Assembly: GCA_964352625.1 (NCBI GenBank)
Contig: CAYGSD010000010.1
Location: forward strand, 62,001-126,000
DNA from: JAAEPI01 sp964352625
GTDB lineage: Bacteria; Bacteroidota; Bacteroidia; Cytophagales; Cyclobacteriaceae
Direction of reading: 5' to 3'
Length of the DNA: 64,000 bases
In this document: in pieces, positions 16,100 to 24,444 of the stretch
How positions within the stretch are numbered: the first letter of the stretch is position 1
Layout of the letters: each line of letters opens with the position of its first letter
The notes under the pieces: generated by a model
The model's input: the letters and a program-made list of their open reading frames with translations, nothing else
Database searches by the model: none
What the model was told of the DNA's origin: nothing
Made by a program: the position numbers and the translations under genes

Positions 16100-17233
16100 A
16101 TGAAAATTTTTAAGCGAATCATGCTAGTACTAGTCTCAATAATTCTTTTGATAACCGCGGCTGTCTTTATCTTTTTCAAAACTGCTCCTCAGATTGGTGC
16201 AAAAGCTGAAGGAGCCAGACTTCAAAGGATGCAACAAGCATCAAATTTTGAAAACGGGAAGTTTCAGAACACGGTGGAGACCAAAATGGAGATGACCTGG
16301 AGTACCATTAAAGAGTCACTTGGACACTATCTCTTCGCGGATAAATCCCAAAAGAACCCTCAAGAGCCCATTTCCGTGAAGCCATTTCGAGCAGATCAAT
16401 TTGAAAATATTGGAGCAGATAGTCTGGCTTTCGTTTGGTTTGGACACTCGACAATTTTAATTCGCATCGACGGGCTGACAATTCTTACTGACCCAGTCAT
16501 TACCGGGCAAAGAGCTTCGATGTTTTCTTTTATGGGCCCCAAGCGATTTGATTACTCGCGCCAAATTACTGTCGATGAGCTTCCCAAGATTGATGCGGTG
16601 ATTCTTTCCCATGATCATTACGATCACCTTGACTACCCGACGATCAAAAAACTAAACGAGAAAGTGGATCGATTCTATCTGCCCCTTGGTGTAGGTGCCC
16701 ACTTTGAGCATTGGGGCGTTCCGGCCGAAAACATTACTGAACTTAATTGGTGGGATGAAGTTGAGATGGAGGGATTGAAATTGGCATTCACGCCTACCCG
16801 CCATTTTTCTGGAAGAGGCTTTGGTGATCGCTTTAATACCCTCTGGGGTTCGTGGGTACTAATTGGAAAAAACAAGCGACTATACTTCAGTGGTGACAGT
16901 GGCTACTTCCCCGGTTTCAAAGAAATTGGTGAAAAGTACGGGCCATTCGATATCGCCTTCATGGAGTGCGGCGCTTATAATGAAGGCTGGAGTGAAATTC
17001 ACATGTTTCCAGAAGAAACGGCTCAGGCGCACCTTGATGTGAAAGGAAAGCTCCTTATGCCGATACATTGGGGAAAATTTGATCTGAGCCTTCATCCATG
17101 GAAGGAATCAGTCGATCGACTGACCAAAAAGGCTGAGGAGGAAAATATCCAGCTATTTACTCCAGAGGTGGGGCAGACTGTTTCACTGTCCAACTCAGAC
17201 GACCTAGACAGATGGTGGGAGGAGTACGATTAA
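16100..17233 (+). CDS. Membrane-anchored MBL-fold hydrolase (NAPE-PLD/UlaG-like)
   Basis: I start at ATG 16100 (377 aa), where a hydrophobic N-terminal anchor begins (MKIFKRIMLVLVSIILLITAAVFIFF); an open frame upstream overlaps the previous gene. The zinc-binding motif HDHYDHLD is intact (about residues 171-178), preceded by FVWFGHSTILIRIDGLTILTDP, and later come FTPTRHFSGRGFGDR, YFSGDSGYFPGF and PIHWGKFDLSLHPW. This layout matches the N-acyl-phosphatidylethanolamine phospholipase D-like group of metallo-beta-lactamase hydrolases. A role in membrane lipid metabolism is likely but not proven. It ends on the TTAA shared with manA. Confidence 0.82.
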   Translation: MKIFKRIMLVLVSIILLITAAVFIFFKTAPQIGAKAEGARLQRMQQASNFENGKFQNTVETKMEMTWSTIKESLGHYLFADKSQKNPQEPISVKPFRADQFENIGADSLAFVWFGHSTILIRIDGLTILTDPVITGQRASMFSFMGPKRFDYSRQITVDELPKIDAVILSHDHYDHLDYPTIKKLNEKVDRFYLPLGVGAHFEHWGVPAENITELNWWDEVEMEGLKLAFTPTRHFSGRGFGDRFNTLWGSWVLIGKNKRLYFSGDSGYFPGFKEIGEKYGPFDIAFMECGAYNEGWSEIHMFPEETAQAHLDVKGKLLMPIHWGKFDLSLHPWKESVDRLTKKAEEENIQLFTPEVGQTVSLSNSDDLDRWWEEYD

Positions 17234-18198
17234 ATAAATACCTCCAGGCACACGCCATGCTCGCCTGAGAAATGAATTTCGTTGATTTCGGCAGGTATCA
17301 AGATGCATTCTCCTTTGGTTAAGGAGTACGAGGTATCGGCATGCTTGAGCACAACCTCACCCTCCACGCACATGTATATGATAAAGGAGTCGATAGTGGA
17401 TAAATTCCTATTTACCGATCCACTCACCTCCAATATGTTGGACTTGAAATAGGGTGTGTGCAGGAGCTTGTTTGAAGCATTTGGCGTAAGCTGATAGTCG
17501 GTTTTGTACGATTCCTTCCTTTCAAAATCAATGACATCCAGGGCCAAGTCAATGTGCAATTCACGCTTCTTCCCAGTTTGCTTGTCCACTCGATCGTAAT
17601 CGTAGATCCTGTAGGTAACATCAGAGGTTTGCTGAATCTCGGCAAGTAAAATCCCTGCTCCAATGGCATGCACCCGGCCAGTGGGAATGTGAAAAGTGTC
17701 TCCTTTCTTCACTGATTCATGATGTAGAAAATCATGAATGGTGCCATTGACCAAGTGCTCCTGAAAAGACGATTTGTTCAAATCTGCGTTGAAGCCCAGG
17801 ATCATTTCAGCCTCATCATCGGCTTGCATCACGTACCACATTTCATTTTTACCGAAACAACCATGGCGTGCTCTTGCGAGCTCATCGCCCGGATGCACCT
17901 GAATAGAAAGAGGTGTCTTGGCATCTATAAATTTTATTAAAAGAGGAAACTCATTTCCATAGGCTTCATAGACACTCCTCCCAAGCAATCGCTCCTTGAA
18001 CTCTCCTATTAACTCTTCAAGCGTTTTGCCGACATGCGGTCCTTCTTTTACCAGGGTTTGTTCTCCCTTCACATCCGATATTTCCCAAGACTCCCCGATG
18101 CTTTGCTCTGAATAATTTTTATTCAGTATCGTCTTCAATTTTTCTCCACCCCACATTCGATACTTAAAGAGGGGCTCGAATTTGAGCGGGCTTAGCAT
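17230..18198 (-). CDS. manA: Mannose-6-phosphate isomerase, class I
   Basis: The 322-residue protein interconverts fructose-6-P and mannose-6-P, feeding GDP-mannose synthesis. The metal-binding cupin core is visible: PLLIKFIDAKTPLSIQVHPGDELA (Gln and His ligands), GKNEMWYVM (Glu), and GDTFHIPTGRVHAIGAGILLAEIQ (His). Length matches the short bacterial form. It is the last gene of the prfB-MFS-lysoplasmalogenase-manA unit, two bases after the lysoplasmalogenase stop. It may support the GDP-sugar pathway around 9 kb. Confidence 0.92.
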   Translation of the reverse strand: MLSPLKFEPLFKYRMWGGEKLKTILNKNYSEQSIGESWEISDVKGEQTLVKEGPHVGKTLEELIGEFKERLLGRSVYEAYGNEFPLLIKFIDAKTPLSIQVHPGDELARARHGCFGKNEMWYVMQADDEAEMILGFNADLNKSSFQEHLVNGTIHDFLHHESVKKGDTFHIPTGRVHAIGAGILLAEIQQTSDVTYRIYDYDRVDKQTGKKRELHIDLALDVIDFERKESYKTDYQLTPNASNKLLHTPYFKSNILEVSGSVNRNLSTIDSFIIYMCVEGEVVLKHADTSYSLTKGECILIPAEINEIHFSGEHGVCLEVFI

Positions 18199-18200
18199 GC

Positions 18201-18857
18201 TTAATCAGGGTGTCTCAAAATTCCCAGCACGATCAAAAGCTGCGCGCCGATATAGGTGCTCATGATCACCACATCATCATACGGCACAGGGCGATAGAAT
18301 TTGTCTATGGCTATGGCCGAATCGGAGACCACAAAAAGCAAACTTCCCATCATCACCCATTGGTAACTTTGATTTGATGTAAGCCCGAACCTCAACCTCG
18401 CCATGCAGGCCATGCCTGTTAGGCACAGCGCGTAGACCACTACTGGTATTTGCAAATTGCCAGGCAGGGCAGGCACCAAATAGGCCAATAGAAAAATGGT
18501 GTAGGTGAGAATAGGCAGTAGTGGCATTAATTTGAATTCCGGCTTTTCGAAACTGGCTTTAAGAAAAATGTACATGTACGTGATTTGCGCTAGCAAAAAG
18601 CCACCTAGCCCAAGCATAAAATAAAGTTCACCCTCCTGCATCAGAGCCATGTCGCCGAGCCAGGAAAAAACCAACGCCACCACCAGCATCATGGTTTTCA
18701 GCGGAACATTTCCATTGGCATGCCGGTACACCAGCCAGATCAGAGCGGGCATGAGCATGGGCTTTGAGAATTTCACCATATCATCTATTCCGAGCGCGTG
18801 ACCAATGATATTGGCCGCCCCAATGATGGCATAAAGTAGTATTGGGAGATTTTTCAT
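18201..18857 (-). CDS. Lysoplasmalogenase family (YhhN/TMEM86-like) membrane protein
   Basis: 218 residues with about eight hydrophobic helices. It starts at the ATG at 18857, which overlaps the MFS stop (ATGA); the longer frame starts inside the MFS gene. The conserved YhhN pattern appears as KPMLMPALIWLVYR, FSWLGDMALM and FVVSDSAIAIDKFY, with the two Asp residues in membrane segments. Family members hydrolyse the vinyl-ether bond of lysoplasmalogens; bacterial function is less clear. Confidence 0.85.
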   Translation of the reverse strand: MKNLPILLYAIIGAANIIGHALGIDDMVKFSKPMLMPALIWLVYRHANGNVPLKTMMLVVALVFSWLGDMALMQEGELYFMLGLGGFLLAQITYMYIFLKASFEKPEFKLMPLLPILTYTIFLLAYLVPALPGNLQIPVVVYALCLTGMACMARLRFGLTSNQSYQWVMMGSLLFVVSDSAIAIDKFYRPVPYDDVVIMSTYIGAQLLIVLGILRHPD

Positions 18858-20005
18858 GCTGTTTTTGGTCTTGAAATGATAAGGTAAATAAAAGCACAAA
18901 TGGATAAAAGCGCAGAGCCGCCAAAGATGATTGGGAATCGGGAGGGATCGCTATCGTAAAATATCCCGGTCATTAATGCGCCGGTTCCAATTCCTATCTC
19001 AAGTGCAAGGAACAGCGTGGAAATGGCTTTGCCTCTTGACTTATCTGGAGCCAAGTCCACCACCCAAGCGAACAGTGATGGAGAAACCACGCCATAGCCA
19101 GCACCAAAAACTGCCGCCGCTATGAAGAAGGAGGTGGGTGTGGTCGAAAAACCGGTCAATGCACAACCCGCACTCACCACGATTAAACTGACCAGCAGAA
19201 CAGGCACTCTTCCGAATAGGTCCGAAAGTCGCCCTCCGATGACTCGTGAAAACAATGACGCCACCGTGAAATAAACAAAGTAAGAGCCTTTGTCTTCAAT
19301 ACCCAGATGGACACTAAAATCGGGGAAAAGAGAGATCACCACCCCAAAGCAAAATGTGTTCAGTAGCATGACCATTGCTGGTCGGAGGGCTGATTTGTCG
19401 TACACGTCAGACCATTGAATTTTCAACAACCCGAAGTGAAATTTTTCTCTTGGCTCCAAGGTCTCTTTCATGCCTAGCAAAACAATGATTGAAAGAATGG
19501 CGATTCCCGAGCTTATGTAAAAAAGCATCTCAAGAGAAGTTGACAGCACGATCTTGGAGCTGAAGAGATAGCCCATTCCCATTCCGATCATTCCGAAAAA
19601 ACTGGTAATCCCCATGGCTTCTCCTCGCCTGTTACTTGGCACCACATCTGCCACGTATGCGGCCGTTCCAGTCGGCTTGAACCCTGTAGAAAATCCGTGC
19701 AGCAATCGCAGCAGAAAAAATCCATAAATATTCAGAACGAACGGATAAAAAAGCGAGACTACCCCTGTGACCACCGCCCCAATGATCATCACAGGCACTC
19801 TTCCCCAACGATCAGTGAGTTTACCACTGAACGGACGAGAAAGCCCCGCTGTGATCGTGAAAAATGCAATATGAAGGCCGATGTACCTTTCGCCACCCAT
19901 CGTGCGCATGAAGTCCGGCAATTCTGGTATGACCAGATTGAAAGAGGCAAAGAATAAAAAAGAGCTTAAGCAAAGGAGCCAGAACTGTGGCGTGTAGGTC
20001 TTCAT
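18854..20005 (-). CDS. MFS transporter
   Basis: 383 residues with 12 predicted helices in two halves. The first intracellular loop motif is present as FSGKLTDRWGRVPVMIIGA, and repeated in the second half as GGRLSDLFGRVPVLLVS. The protein fits drug- or sugar-type major facilitator exporters; the substrate cannot be told. Both ends overlap neighbours by ATGA (prfB upstream, lysoplasmalogenase downstream), so its translation depends on prfB. Confidence 0.88.
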   Translation of the reverse strand: MKTYTPQFWLLCLSSFLFFASFNLVIPELPDFMRTMGGERYIGLHIAFFTITAGLSRPFSGKLTDRWGRVPVMIIGAVVTGVVSLFYPFVLNIYGFFLLRLLHGFSTGFKPTGTAAYVADVVPSNRRGEAMGITSFFGMIGMGMGYLFSSKIVLSTSLEMLFYISSGIAILSIIVLLGMKETLEPREKFHFGLLKIQWSDVYDKSALRPAMVMLLNTFCFGVVISLFPDFSVHLGIEDKGSYFVYFTVASLFSRVIGGRLSDLFGRVPVLLVSLIVVSAGCALTGFSTTPTSFFIAAAVFGAGYGVVSPSLFAWVVDLAPDKSRGKAISTLFLALEIGIGTGALMTGIFYDSDPSRFPIIFGGSALLSICAFIYLIISRPKTA

Positions 20006-21091
20006 TCTTTGTCCTCCCCAAAAAGCAAGTACGCTTTGATGTAGTCGTTCAGATCACCGTCGAGTACATTCTGCACGTCGGTTCTCTCTACACCGGTTCG
20101 GTTGTCCTTGATCAGCTTATATGGATGCAGCACGTAGTTTCTGATCTGAGACCCAAAGTCAATTTTCAGTTTCCCGGCCTCCACTTTGTCTCGTTCCGAA
20201 TTTCGCTTTTCCATCTCCCGCTGATACAGCTGAGACTTTAGCATTTTCATCGCATGTTCACGGTTCGCTAGCTGCGATCGCTCGATCTGACAAACTACCA
20301 CGATCCCTGTGGGCTTGTGTGTCAGCTGTACTTTGGTTTCCACCTTGTTCACGTTCTGACCTCCTGCACCTCCCGATCTCGACGTGTGCAGTTCTATATC
20401 CGCCGGATTGATCTCAATTTCAATGGTGTCATCAACTACCGGATAGGCGTAAACCGAGGCAAACGAAGTGTGTCGTCTCCCACCAGAATCGAAAGGAGAA
20501 ATTCGAACCAATCGATGGACGCCAATCTCCGATTTCAGATTGCCATAGGCGAATGGCCCATCAAATTCCAGCGTTACGGATTTCACACCTGCTACATCGC
20601 CGGGTTGGAAATCTACCTCACGAACTTTGTAGCCTTTGGATTCTCCCCACATGATGTACATCCTCATAAGGATACCCGCCCAGTCGTTGGATTCTGTGCC
20701 GCCCGCCCCAGGAGTAATCTGAAGCATGGCCGAAAGTTGGTCTTCCTCTGAACTCAGCATTTTCTTGAATTCCAGGTCTTCCACTTTCTTCAAGGCAGCC
20801 TCGTATGCTTGCTGCACTTCCGCATCGCTGGACTCACCAGCCTGACGAAATTCCTCAAATGTTTCTGTGTCGCCGAGTGCCTCCTCGACAGCTTCATAGT
20901 CGTCGGTCCAGGCTTTTTTCACGCGTATTTCCTTCATCGTCTTTTCAGCCGAATCGGAATCATTCCAAAAATCAGGTTGTGTGGTGAGGCTTTCTAAATC
21001 CTCGAGTTCTTTCTTCTTAGTAGAGTAGTCAAAGATACCTCCCCAGGGCAGTAACGCGAGCCCTCAAGTCTTTCAAATCGTCTGTAGTCAT
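20002..21091 (-). CDS. prfB: Peptide chain release factor 2, with programmed +1 frameshift
   Basis: RF2 ends translation at UGA and UAA. The main frame (from 21030 down) has the recognition tripeptide SPF (LVRISPFDSGGRRH) and the GGQ loop (RSGGAGGQNVNKVETKV). Translation starts at ATG 21091 with 20 codons (MTTDDLKDLRARVTALGRYL) and meets an in-frame TGA at 21031-21029. Just before it is GGGGAGG-TAT-CTT-TGA-C, the standard prfB slippery site with an internal Shine-Dalgarno. A +1 slip at CTT-T gives GAC (Asp) and rejoins the main frame (DYSTKKKELEDL), for 362 residues in all, the normal RF2 length. RF2 thus limits its own synthesis. A plain reading from ATG 20937 would lose about 50 N-terminal residues. 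It leads a four-gene operon. Confidence 0.95.
21029..21047 (-). promoter_or_regulatory. prfB programmed +1 frameshift site
   Basis: The minus strand reads GGGGAGGTATCTTTGAC: a Shine-Dalgarno-like GGGGAGG, then CTT in the P site and TGA in the A site. The spacing is the same as in the well-known enterobacterial prfB element. It autoregulates RF2 level. Confidence 0.93.
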
Positions 21092-21125
21092 CCGAGTGAT
21101 AGAGTTTAAATGAAGGGCGAATTTA

Positions 21126-21372
21126 GTGTGTTGGTGATTAGTGGACTAGGGGATTTGAAGATTAGTTGATTTGAAGATTGGGACTTGGTTGACTATTCAG
21201 AAAAAAGTGAAATGCAAAGCGTTTTATTAAACGTTTATATACGTTTATATGCGTATAATAATACGGATTGGCACGCAACCTACCTCACTTAATAAGGAGG
21301 TAAGATCTTCATTGAGGCCGTTATGCTATATTTGATAAAGTAGATATCGAACATATGTTCGATATTCTGTTG
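21126..21372. repeat. Direct repeat copy A, left part (intergenic segment)
   Basis: This gene-free stretch matches 24445-24628 in the same orientation: both share GTGTGTTG, GATTAGTGGACTAGGGG, TTGAAGATTGGGACT, the CAACCTACCTCACT region, ATCTTCATTGAGGCC, TTTGATAAAGTAGATATCG and a 22-bp palindrome. This copy has about 55-65 extra bases (near 21219-21276) containing repeated ACGTTTATAT units. Similarity stops at 21372, exactly where the cassette-like insert begins, and resumes at 22183. Nothing coding is seen; the prfB promoter must lie at its left edge or just beyond. Confidence 0.85.
21344..21365. repeat. 22-bp perfect palindrome, copy A
   Basis: ATATCGAACAT followed directly by ATGTTCGATAT is a perfect inverted repeat of 11+11 bases. 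An identical copy is at 24600-24621. It could be an operator for a dimeric regulator; no regulator gene is adjacent. Confidence 0.8.
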
Positions 21373-21396
21373 TTGTGGGCAATTTTTATTGGACAG

Positions 21397-21792
21397 ATGA
21401 GAACAACTAAAATAATTTTTGGACTGCTAATCTTCCCATTACTAAGCTTTGGACAATCCGGTAAACTGACTGATGAGCAAATCAATAAAAGTGGAGCAGT
21501 TAAATTACTATTTGCCGATAGTTTGGGACAGGCAATCAGTTTAGCAAAAGAGGACATTTCTAATGGAATTCCTTTTTTACTTTTGCAAAGTGGCCTTTCA
21601 CCAGTTGTTTACACGACTGACGAAAAATTTGAGAACAAATACAAAGTATACTACTATGAGCCTGGTTGTACTGGACTAAGAGAAAAATTTGCGACTGAAT
21701 ACAATAAGGTAATTTTCAAACATCTGACTGACCATTATGGACGAAGATGGAAGAAGGACGCAAGGAAGGATGTAATTGGATTAAGGGATTAA
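21397..21792 (+). CDS. Small exported protein of unknown function, cassette-borne
   Basis: 131 residues from ATG 21397; an open frame upstream crosses the insertion boundary and is not the gene. A signal peptide is clear (MRTTKIIFGLLIFPLLSFGQ), so the protein is exported. The C-terminal half (ENKYKVYYYEPGCTGLREKF, EYNKVIFKHLTDHYGRRWKK, KDVIGLRD) resembles a group of small Bacteroidota proteins I recall only as hypothetical. It has one Cys in the mature part. The AT-rich codon use differs from nearby core genes, in line with recent acquisition. No function is proposed. Confidence 0.7.
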   Translation: MRTTKIIFGLLIFPLLSFGQSGKLTDEQINKSGAVKLLFADSLGQAISLAKEDISNGIPFLLLQSGLSPVVYTTDEKFENKYKVYYYEPGCTGLREKFATEYNKVIFKHLTDHYGRRWKKDARKDVIGLRD

Positions 21793-21818
21793 GAACAAAG
21801 ACGGACTGAAATAGATTG

Positions 21819-22037
21819 ATGAAAAAACGAAGCTTAATAATATTACATTTTTTAATCTGGCTGAGCTTATCCGTTTGTTACTTTTTTATATCTGAGGAAA
21901 TTACGGCTTGGTTATTCCCAGACTTCCATGAAGTTGAGATGTGGCTGAAAATAATGGTAGGTGGACTTATTTTGATTTTCATTGCAGTGACTATTTCATT
22001 GACAATGGCCTTGAGACAGAAAAGTAGATCAATGTAG
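21819..22037 (+). CDS. Small two-helix membrane protein, cassette-borne
   Basis: 72 residues from ATG 21819 (a TTG one codon earlier is also possible). Two hydrophobic helices are evident: LIILHFLIWLSLSVCYFFI near the start and IMVGGLILIFIAVTISLTM near the end, joined by a short acidic loop; the tail is basic (RQKSRSM). It follows the exported-protein gene by 26 bases, so they may be co-transcribed. No known family recognised. Confidence 0.6.
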   Translation: MKKRSLIILHFLIWLSLSVCYFFISEEITAWLFPDFHEVEMWLKIMVGGLILIFIAVTISLTMALRQKSRSM

Positions 22038-22055
22038 TGAGTGGAAATAAAAACA

Positions 22056-22186
22056 GCCCACAACAATGCATATAATCAATGGTGGGGTTCAGTTTAAGTT
22101 TTAAATATTTATGTTCGTTCAACGCTCAGTTAACGGTGGACAGATTCTACTTCGTAAACCCACCACTGCTTATATGCTAGCGTTAA
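22056..22186 (+). repeat. attC-like recombination site
   Basis: The site opens with GCCCACAAC (22056-22064), the exact reverse complement of GTTGTGGGC at the left junction of the insert (21372-21380), as expected for R'' and R' arms. Inner arms also pair: GCATATAA with TTATATGC, and CAATGGTGGGGTT with AACCCACCACTG. It ends at TAGC-GTT at the right junction. The length (about 130 bp), nested imperfect pairing and G/TT border are those of integron attC sites. The core is GTTGTGG, which departs from the GTTRRRY consensus. Confidence 0.75.
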
Positions 22187-22357
22187 TAATCTGTCTTCAT
22201 CCACTTACCCACAGGGTGCTGTAGTTGATAGGCCAATATCCTCGTCTCTGGTTCCATCGGTCACGTCAAGCCCAAAGACAATCTGCTTGTGATCATCGTA
22301 GACGAACGTCCCCAAAACCATCCCAAAAGCGAGAAGATAATTCCAGAAATTGGTGTG
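22183..22357 (-). pseudogene. 3' fragment of a sterol desaturase gene, frameshifted
   Basis: This is the right half of repeat copy A. On the minus strand it encodes LGTFVYDDHKQIVFGLDVTD and GTRDEDIG, matching the end of the intact desaturase (24629-25447). An extra C (plus-strand G at about 22231-22232) then shifts the frame and gives an early stop. Removing that base restores YQLQHPVGKWMKTDY and the same TAA. Everything upstream of this end, including all histidine motifs, is missing. It is a relic of a duplicated gene. Confidence 0.85.
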
Positions 22358-22379
22358 CCTATCCTTGCCCATATTTGTA

Positions 22380-24392
22380 TTATTCAATGTAAACCTTCCG
22401 GGTTACCACCTTTTGATCCAAAAGCGCATTCAGAATATAAATACCTGACTTAAGGCGGGAGACATTTATCACGTTATCTCCGGATTCTAAACTTGATTTG
22501 AGCACGATTCGGCCATCTATCCCGGTGATACTGATCACACCCTTATCTGAACCTTCCGGCAATTTTATGACCAATTGATCTTGCACAGGGTTGGGATAAA
22601 CCTCCAAATAAGGCGCAGTTGCGGTTCCCAAAATGAACCGATCGACATTTTGAATAAAGGTGTCTGTACCACAGCCATTGGAAGCAATGAGTTTAACCTC
22701 AAAAACCTCATACGAAGTATAGGAATGCTGCGGGTTTTCTTCCGTACTAGTGGCGCCATCTCCAAAAATCCATTCGAAACTGGTGGCATTCTCTGAGGAG
22801 TTGGTGAAAGAAACGGTTCCCAAATTATCTTCAAAATCAAAAGCTGCTATAGGTTCGGGTTCTACGAATAAGGTCATAGGTTCGGAAATGAACTCTTCTC
22901 CAAACTCATCGGTAACAATGCATCGAAACTGAGTTCCGTTTTGTTCGGCAATCACCATATGGGCATGTAGCGAATCGGTATTGGCGCTGTGATATCGCTC
23001 AAAATCCGTCACATTTTCGAACCCATCACCTTCATTTATTTGCCACTGATAACTTAGATTATCCCCATTGATCACAATAGGAATATCAATGTGATCACCG
23101 ACGCACCCGTAATGATCTTTTGGTTGCTCATCAAATATGACCGTGAGTGGACGCAGTACAAATAGTCCATTTGTAATGTCGCTCACGATAATGTTTCCAC
23201 TTTCGAAGTAGGGGTAGTTACTCCACGTGCCGTAAAAGGAAGCGGCATTGTTGAACTTGTAGGTATCAAAAAATAAATCCTCTTTTAAATTCCCATTCTT
23301 GATATCCGAAAGATTCAATATTCTCAATCCACTCGTATAGTTTGATTCGAAAGCCCTGTTGCCTTTGATATAAAGATTATGATCAATCGCAACGGTGCTG
23401 TGGGTGTATATTCCAATCATTTGGGGGTCATCCAAATACTCTAAGTCCCAAATGAAAGTACGGGTATTCCCTCCGTTGAAATATTCGTCCAGCTCATCAT
23501 TCGAAAGAAAATATCTCTGATCTTCTGTGAGCCAACCTTGGTGGACATACTCAGCTCCTGTGTATGATTTCTTTGAAATCATCTGAGGGCTGCTCTTACT
23601 TGTCACATCGGTCAAAGTGATGGTATCCTCGTTCGAACTGAAGCAGATTTCCTTGCCCTGATACGCCTCATCAGGTCCATTGTAAATCACACATTGGGTA
23701 TCGTGTGTGTACCCATCGCTATCGTAGCAACCCGCGTACGTTGGATTCACTGGATCCGATAAGTCCACCATATGAAGACCTCCGCTAGAGCACGTTCCAC
23801 TTTCGGTAAAACCAACCGCATATAAGAAGCCCGTTTCCTCATTGATAAATACATTGTGCGCCTGACCCACCCCATCATAGTGACCGGATTCTTGAAAATC
23901 ATAAGGCAATTCCGTGACGTCACGTAAGTCTGTAAGATCAAATACCTGAATGCCGTGGTTGGAGTCTTCACTCACGATGTAGGCATAATTTTGATATACC
24001 TTAATGTCGCGCCAGACTGATTTTGCCCCATCGTGCAGCAACCTGTAAGTCTCATTCGGCCTGTCTCTTGTCTTCACCTTTTGATCCCAATTGTGTTCTT
24101 TCAAAACACCGAGAACAATAGGGTTGACAGGGTCACTTACATCTACAAATGAAGTCCCATTTGTCATCCCAACCAAGGCATATTCCTTCCCTGTTTCGGG
24201 ATCTGTCCAGCCCCAAATATCACTAACCCAAACACCTTCATGTTCTTCAGCTCCCAGCGTGAGAACATCCACCCGAGACATCAAATCGACACCATAGCAG
24301 TCATATCCATCGGCAGACCCTCCTTTGCATGGGATTTGTGCCTGAGCGGTTGTTATAAGAATTAGAAAAAGGGGAGTCAGAAATTGTTTCAT
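22380..24392 (-). CDS. Secreted choice-of-anchor B protein with PKD and T9SS sorting domain
   Basis: 670 residues from ATG 24392, where a signal peptide starts (MKQFLTPLFLILITTAQA). Residues about 25-410 form a LVIVD-like beta-propeller seen in choice-of-anchor B proteins: VDVSDPVNPIVLGVL, QVFDLTDLRDV, HNVFINEETGFLYAVG, HMVDLSDPVNPTYAG. An Ig-like segment follows (about 415-510), then a PKD domain (EWIFGDGATSTEENPQHSYTS), and a type A C-terminal sorting domain (LEVYPNPVQDQLVIKL to GIYILNALLDQKVVTRKVYI). It should cross the outer membrane by the type IX system, of which SprA (55 kb) is part. Ligand or substrate unknown. It lies between the two copies of the duplicated desaturase block. Confidence 0.85.
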   Translation of the reverse strand: MKQFLTPLFLILITTAQAQIPCKGGSADGYDCYGVDLMSRVDVLTLGAEEHEGVWVSDIWGWTDPETGKEYALVGMTNGTSFVDVSDPVNPIVLGVLKEHNWDQKVKTRDRPNETYRLLHDGAKSVWRDIKVYQNYAYIVSEDSNHGIQVFDLTDLRDVTELPYDFQESGHYDGVGQAHNVFINEETGFLYAVGFTESGTCSSGGLHMVDLSDPVNPTYAGCYDSDGYTHDTQCVIYNGPDEAYQGKEICFSSNEDTITLTDVTSKSSPQMISKKSYTGAEYVHQGWLTEDQRYFLSNDELDEYFNGGNTRTFIWDLEYLDDPQMIGIYTHSTVAIDHNLYIKGNRAFESNYTSGLRILNLSDIKNGNLKEDLFFDTYKFNNAASFYGTWSNYPYFESGNIIVSDITNGLFVLRPLTVIFDEQPKDHYGCVGDHIDIPIVINGDNLSYQWQINEGDGFENVTDFERYHSANTDSLHAHMVIAEQNGTQFRCIVTDEFGEEFISEPMTLFVEPEPIAAFDFEDNLGTVSFTNSSENATSFEWIFGDGATSTEENPQHSYTSYEVFEVKLIASNGCGTDTFIQNVDRFILGTATAPYLEVYPNPVQDQLVIKLPEGSDKGVISITGIDGRIVLKSSLESGDNVINVSRLKSGIYILNALLDQKVVTRKVYIE

Positions 24393-24444
24393 TTTTCGAG
24401 TTATCAACCACAAATGTAACACTACCGAAGATTCAGACATTCTG

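Larger units (their letters stand above)
21373..22182 (+). mobile_element. Integron-like gene cassette (810 bp) inserted at a G/TT site
   Basis: Comparison of the two direct-repeat copies shows that this segment is an insertion. Copy B reads TTCTGTTG-TTAATAATC without it (24621-24637). In copy A the same flanks are split between G (21372) and TT (22183-22184). The insert starts TTGTGGGC and ends in an attC-like site, and carries two small plus-strand genes. The split between G and TT is the cut point of integron recombination. No integron integrase is in the window, so this would be a lone cassette away from an integron, or part of a CALIN-type scatter. Confidence 0.75.

Noticed and set aside
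21029..21031. In-frame TGA in prfB as sequencing error or pseudogene
   Set aside because: The stop sits in the exact RF2 frameshift context with an internal Shine-Dalgarno, and the resulting protein has normal length.
22205..22387. 60-codon minus-strand open frame as a small gene
   Set aside because: It is the frameshifted remnant of a desaturase 3' end; removing one base restores the homologous reading.
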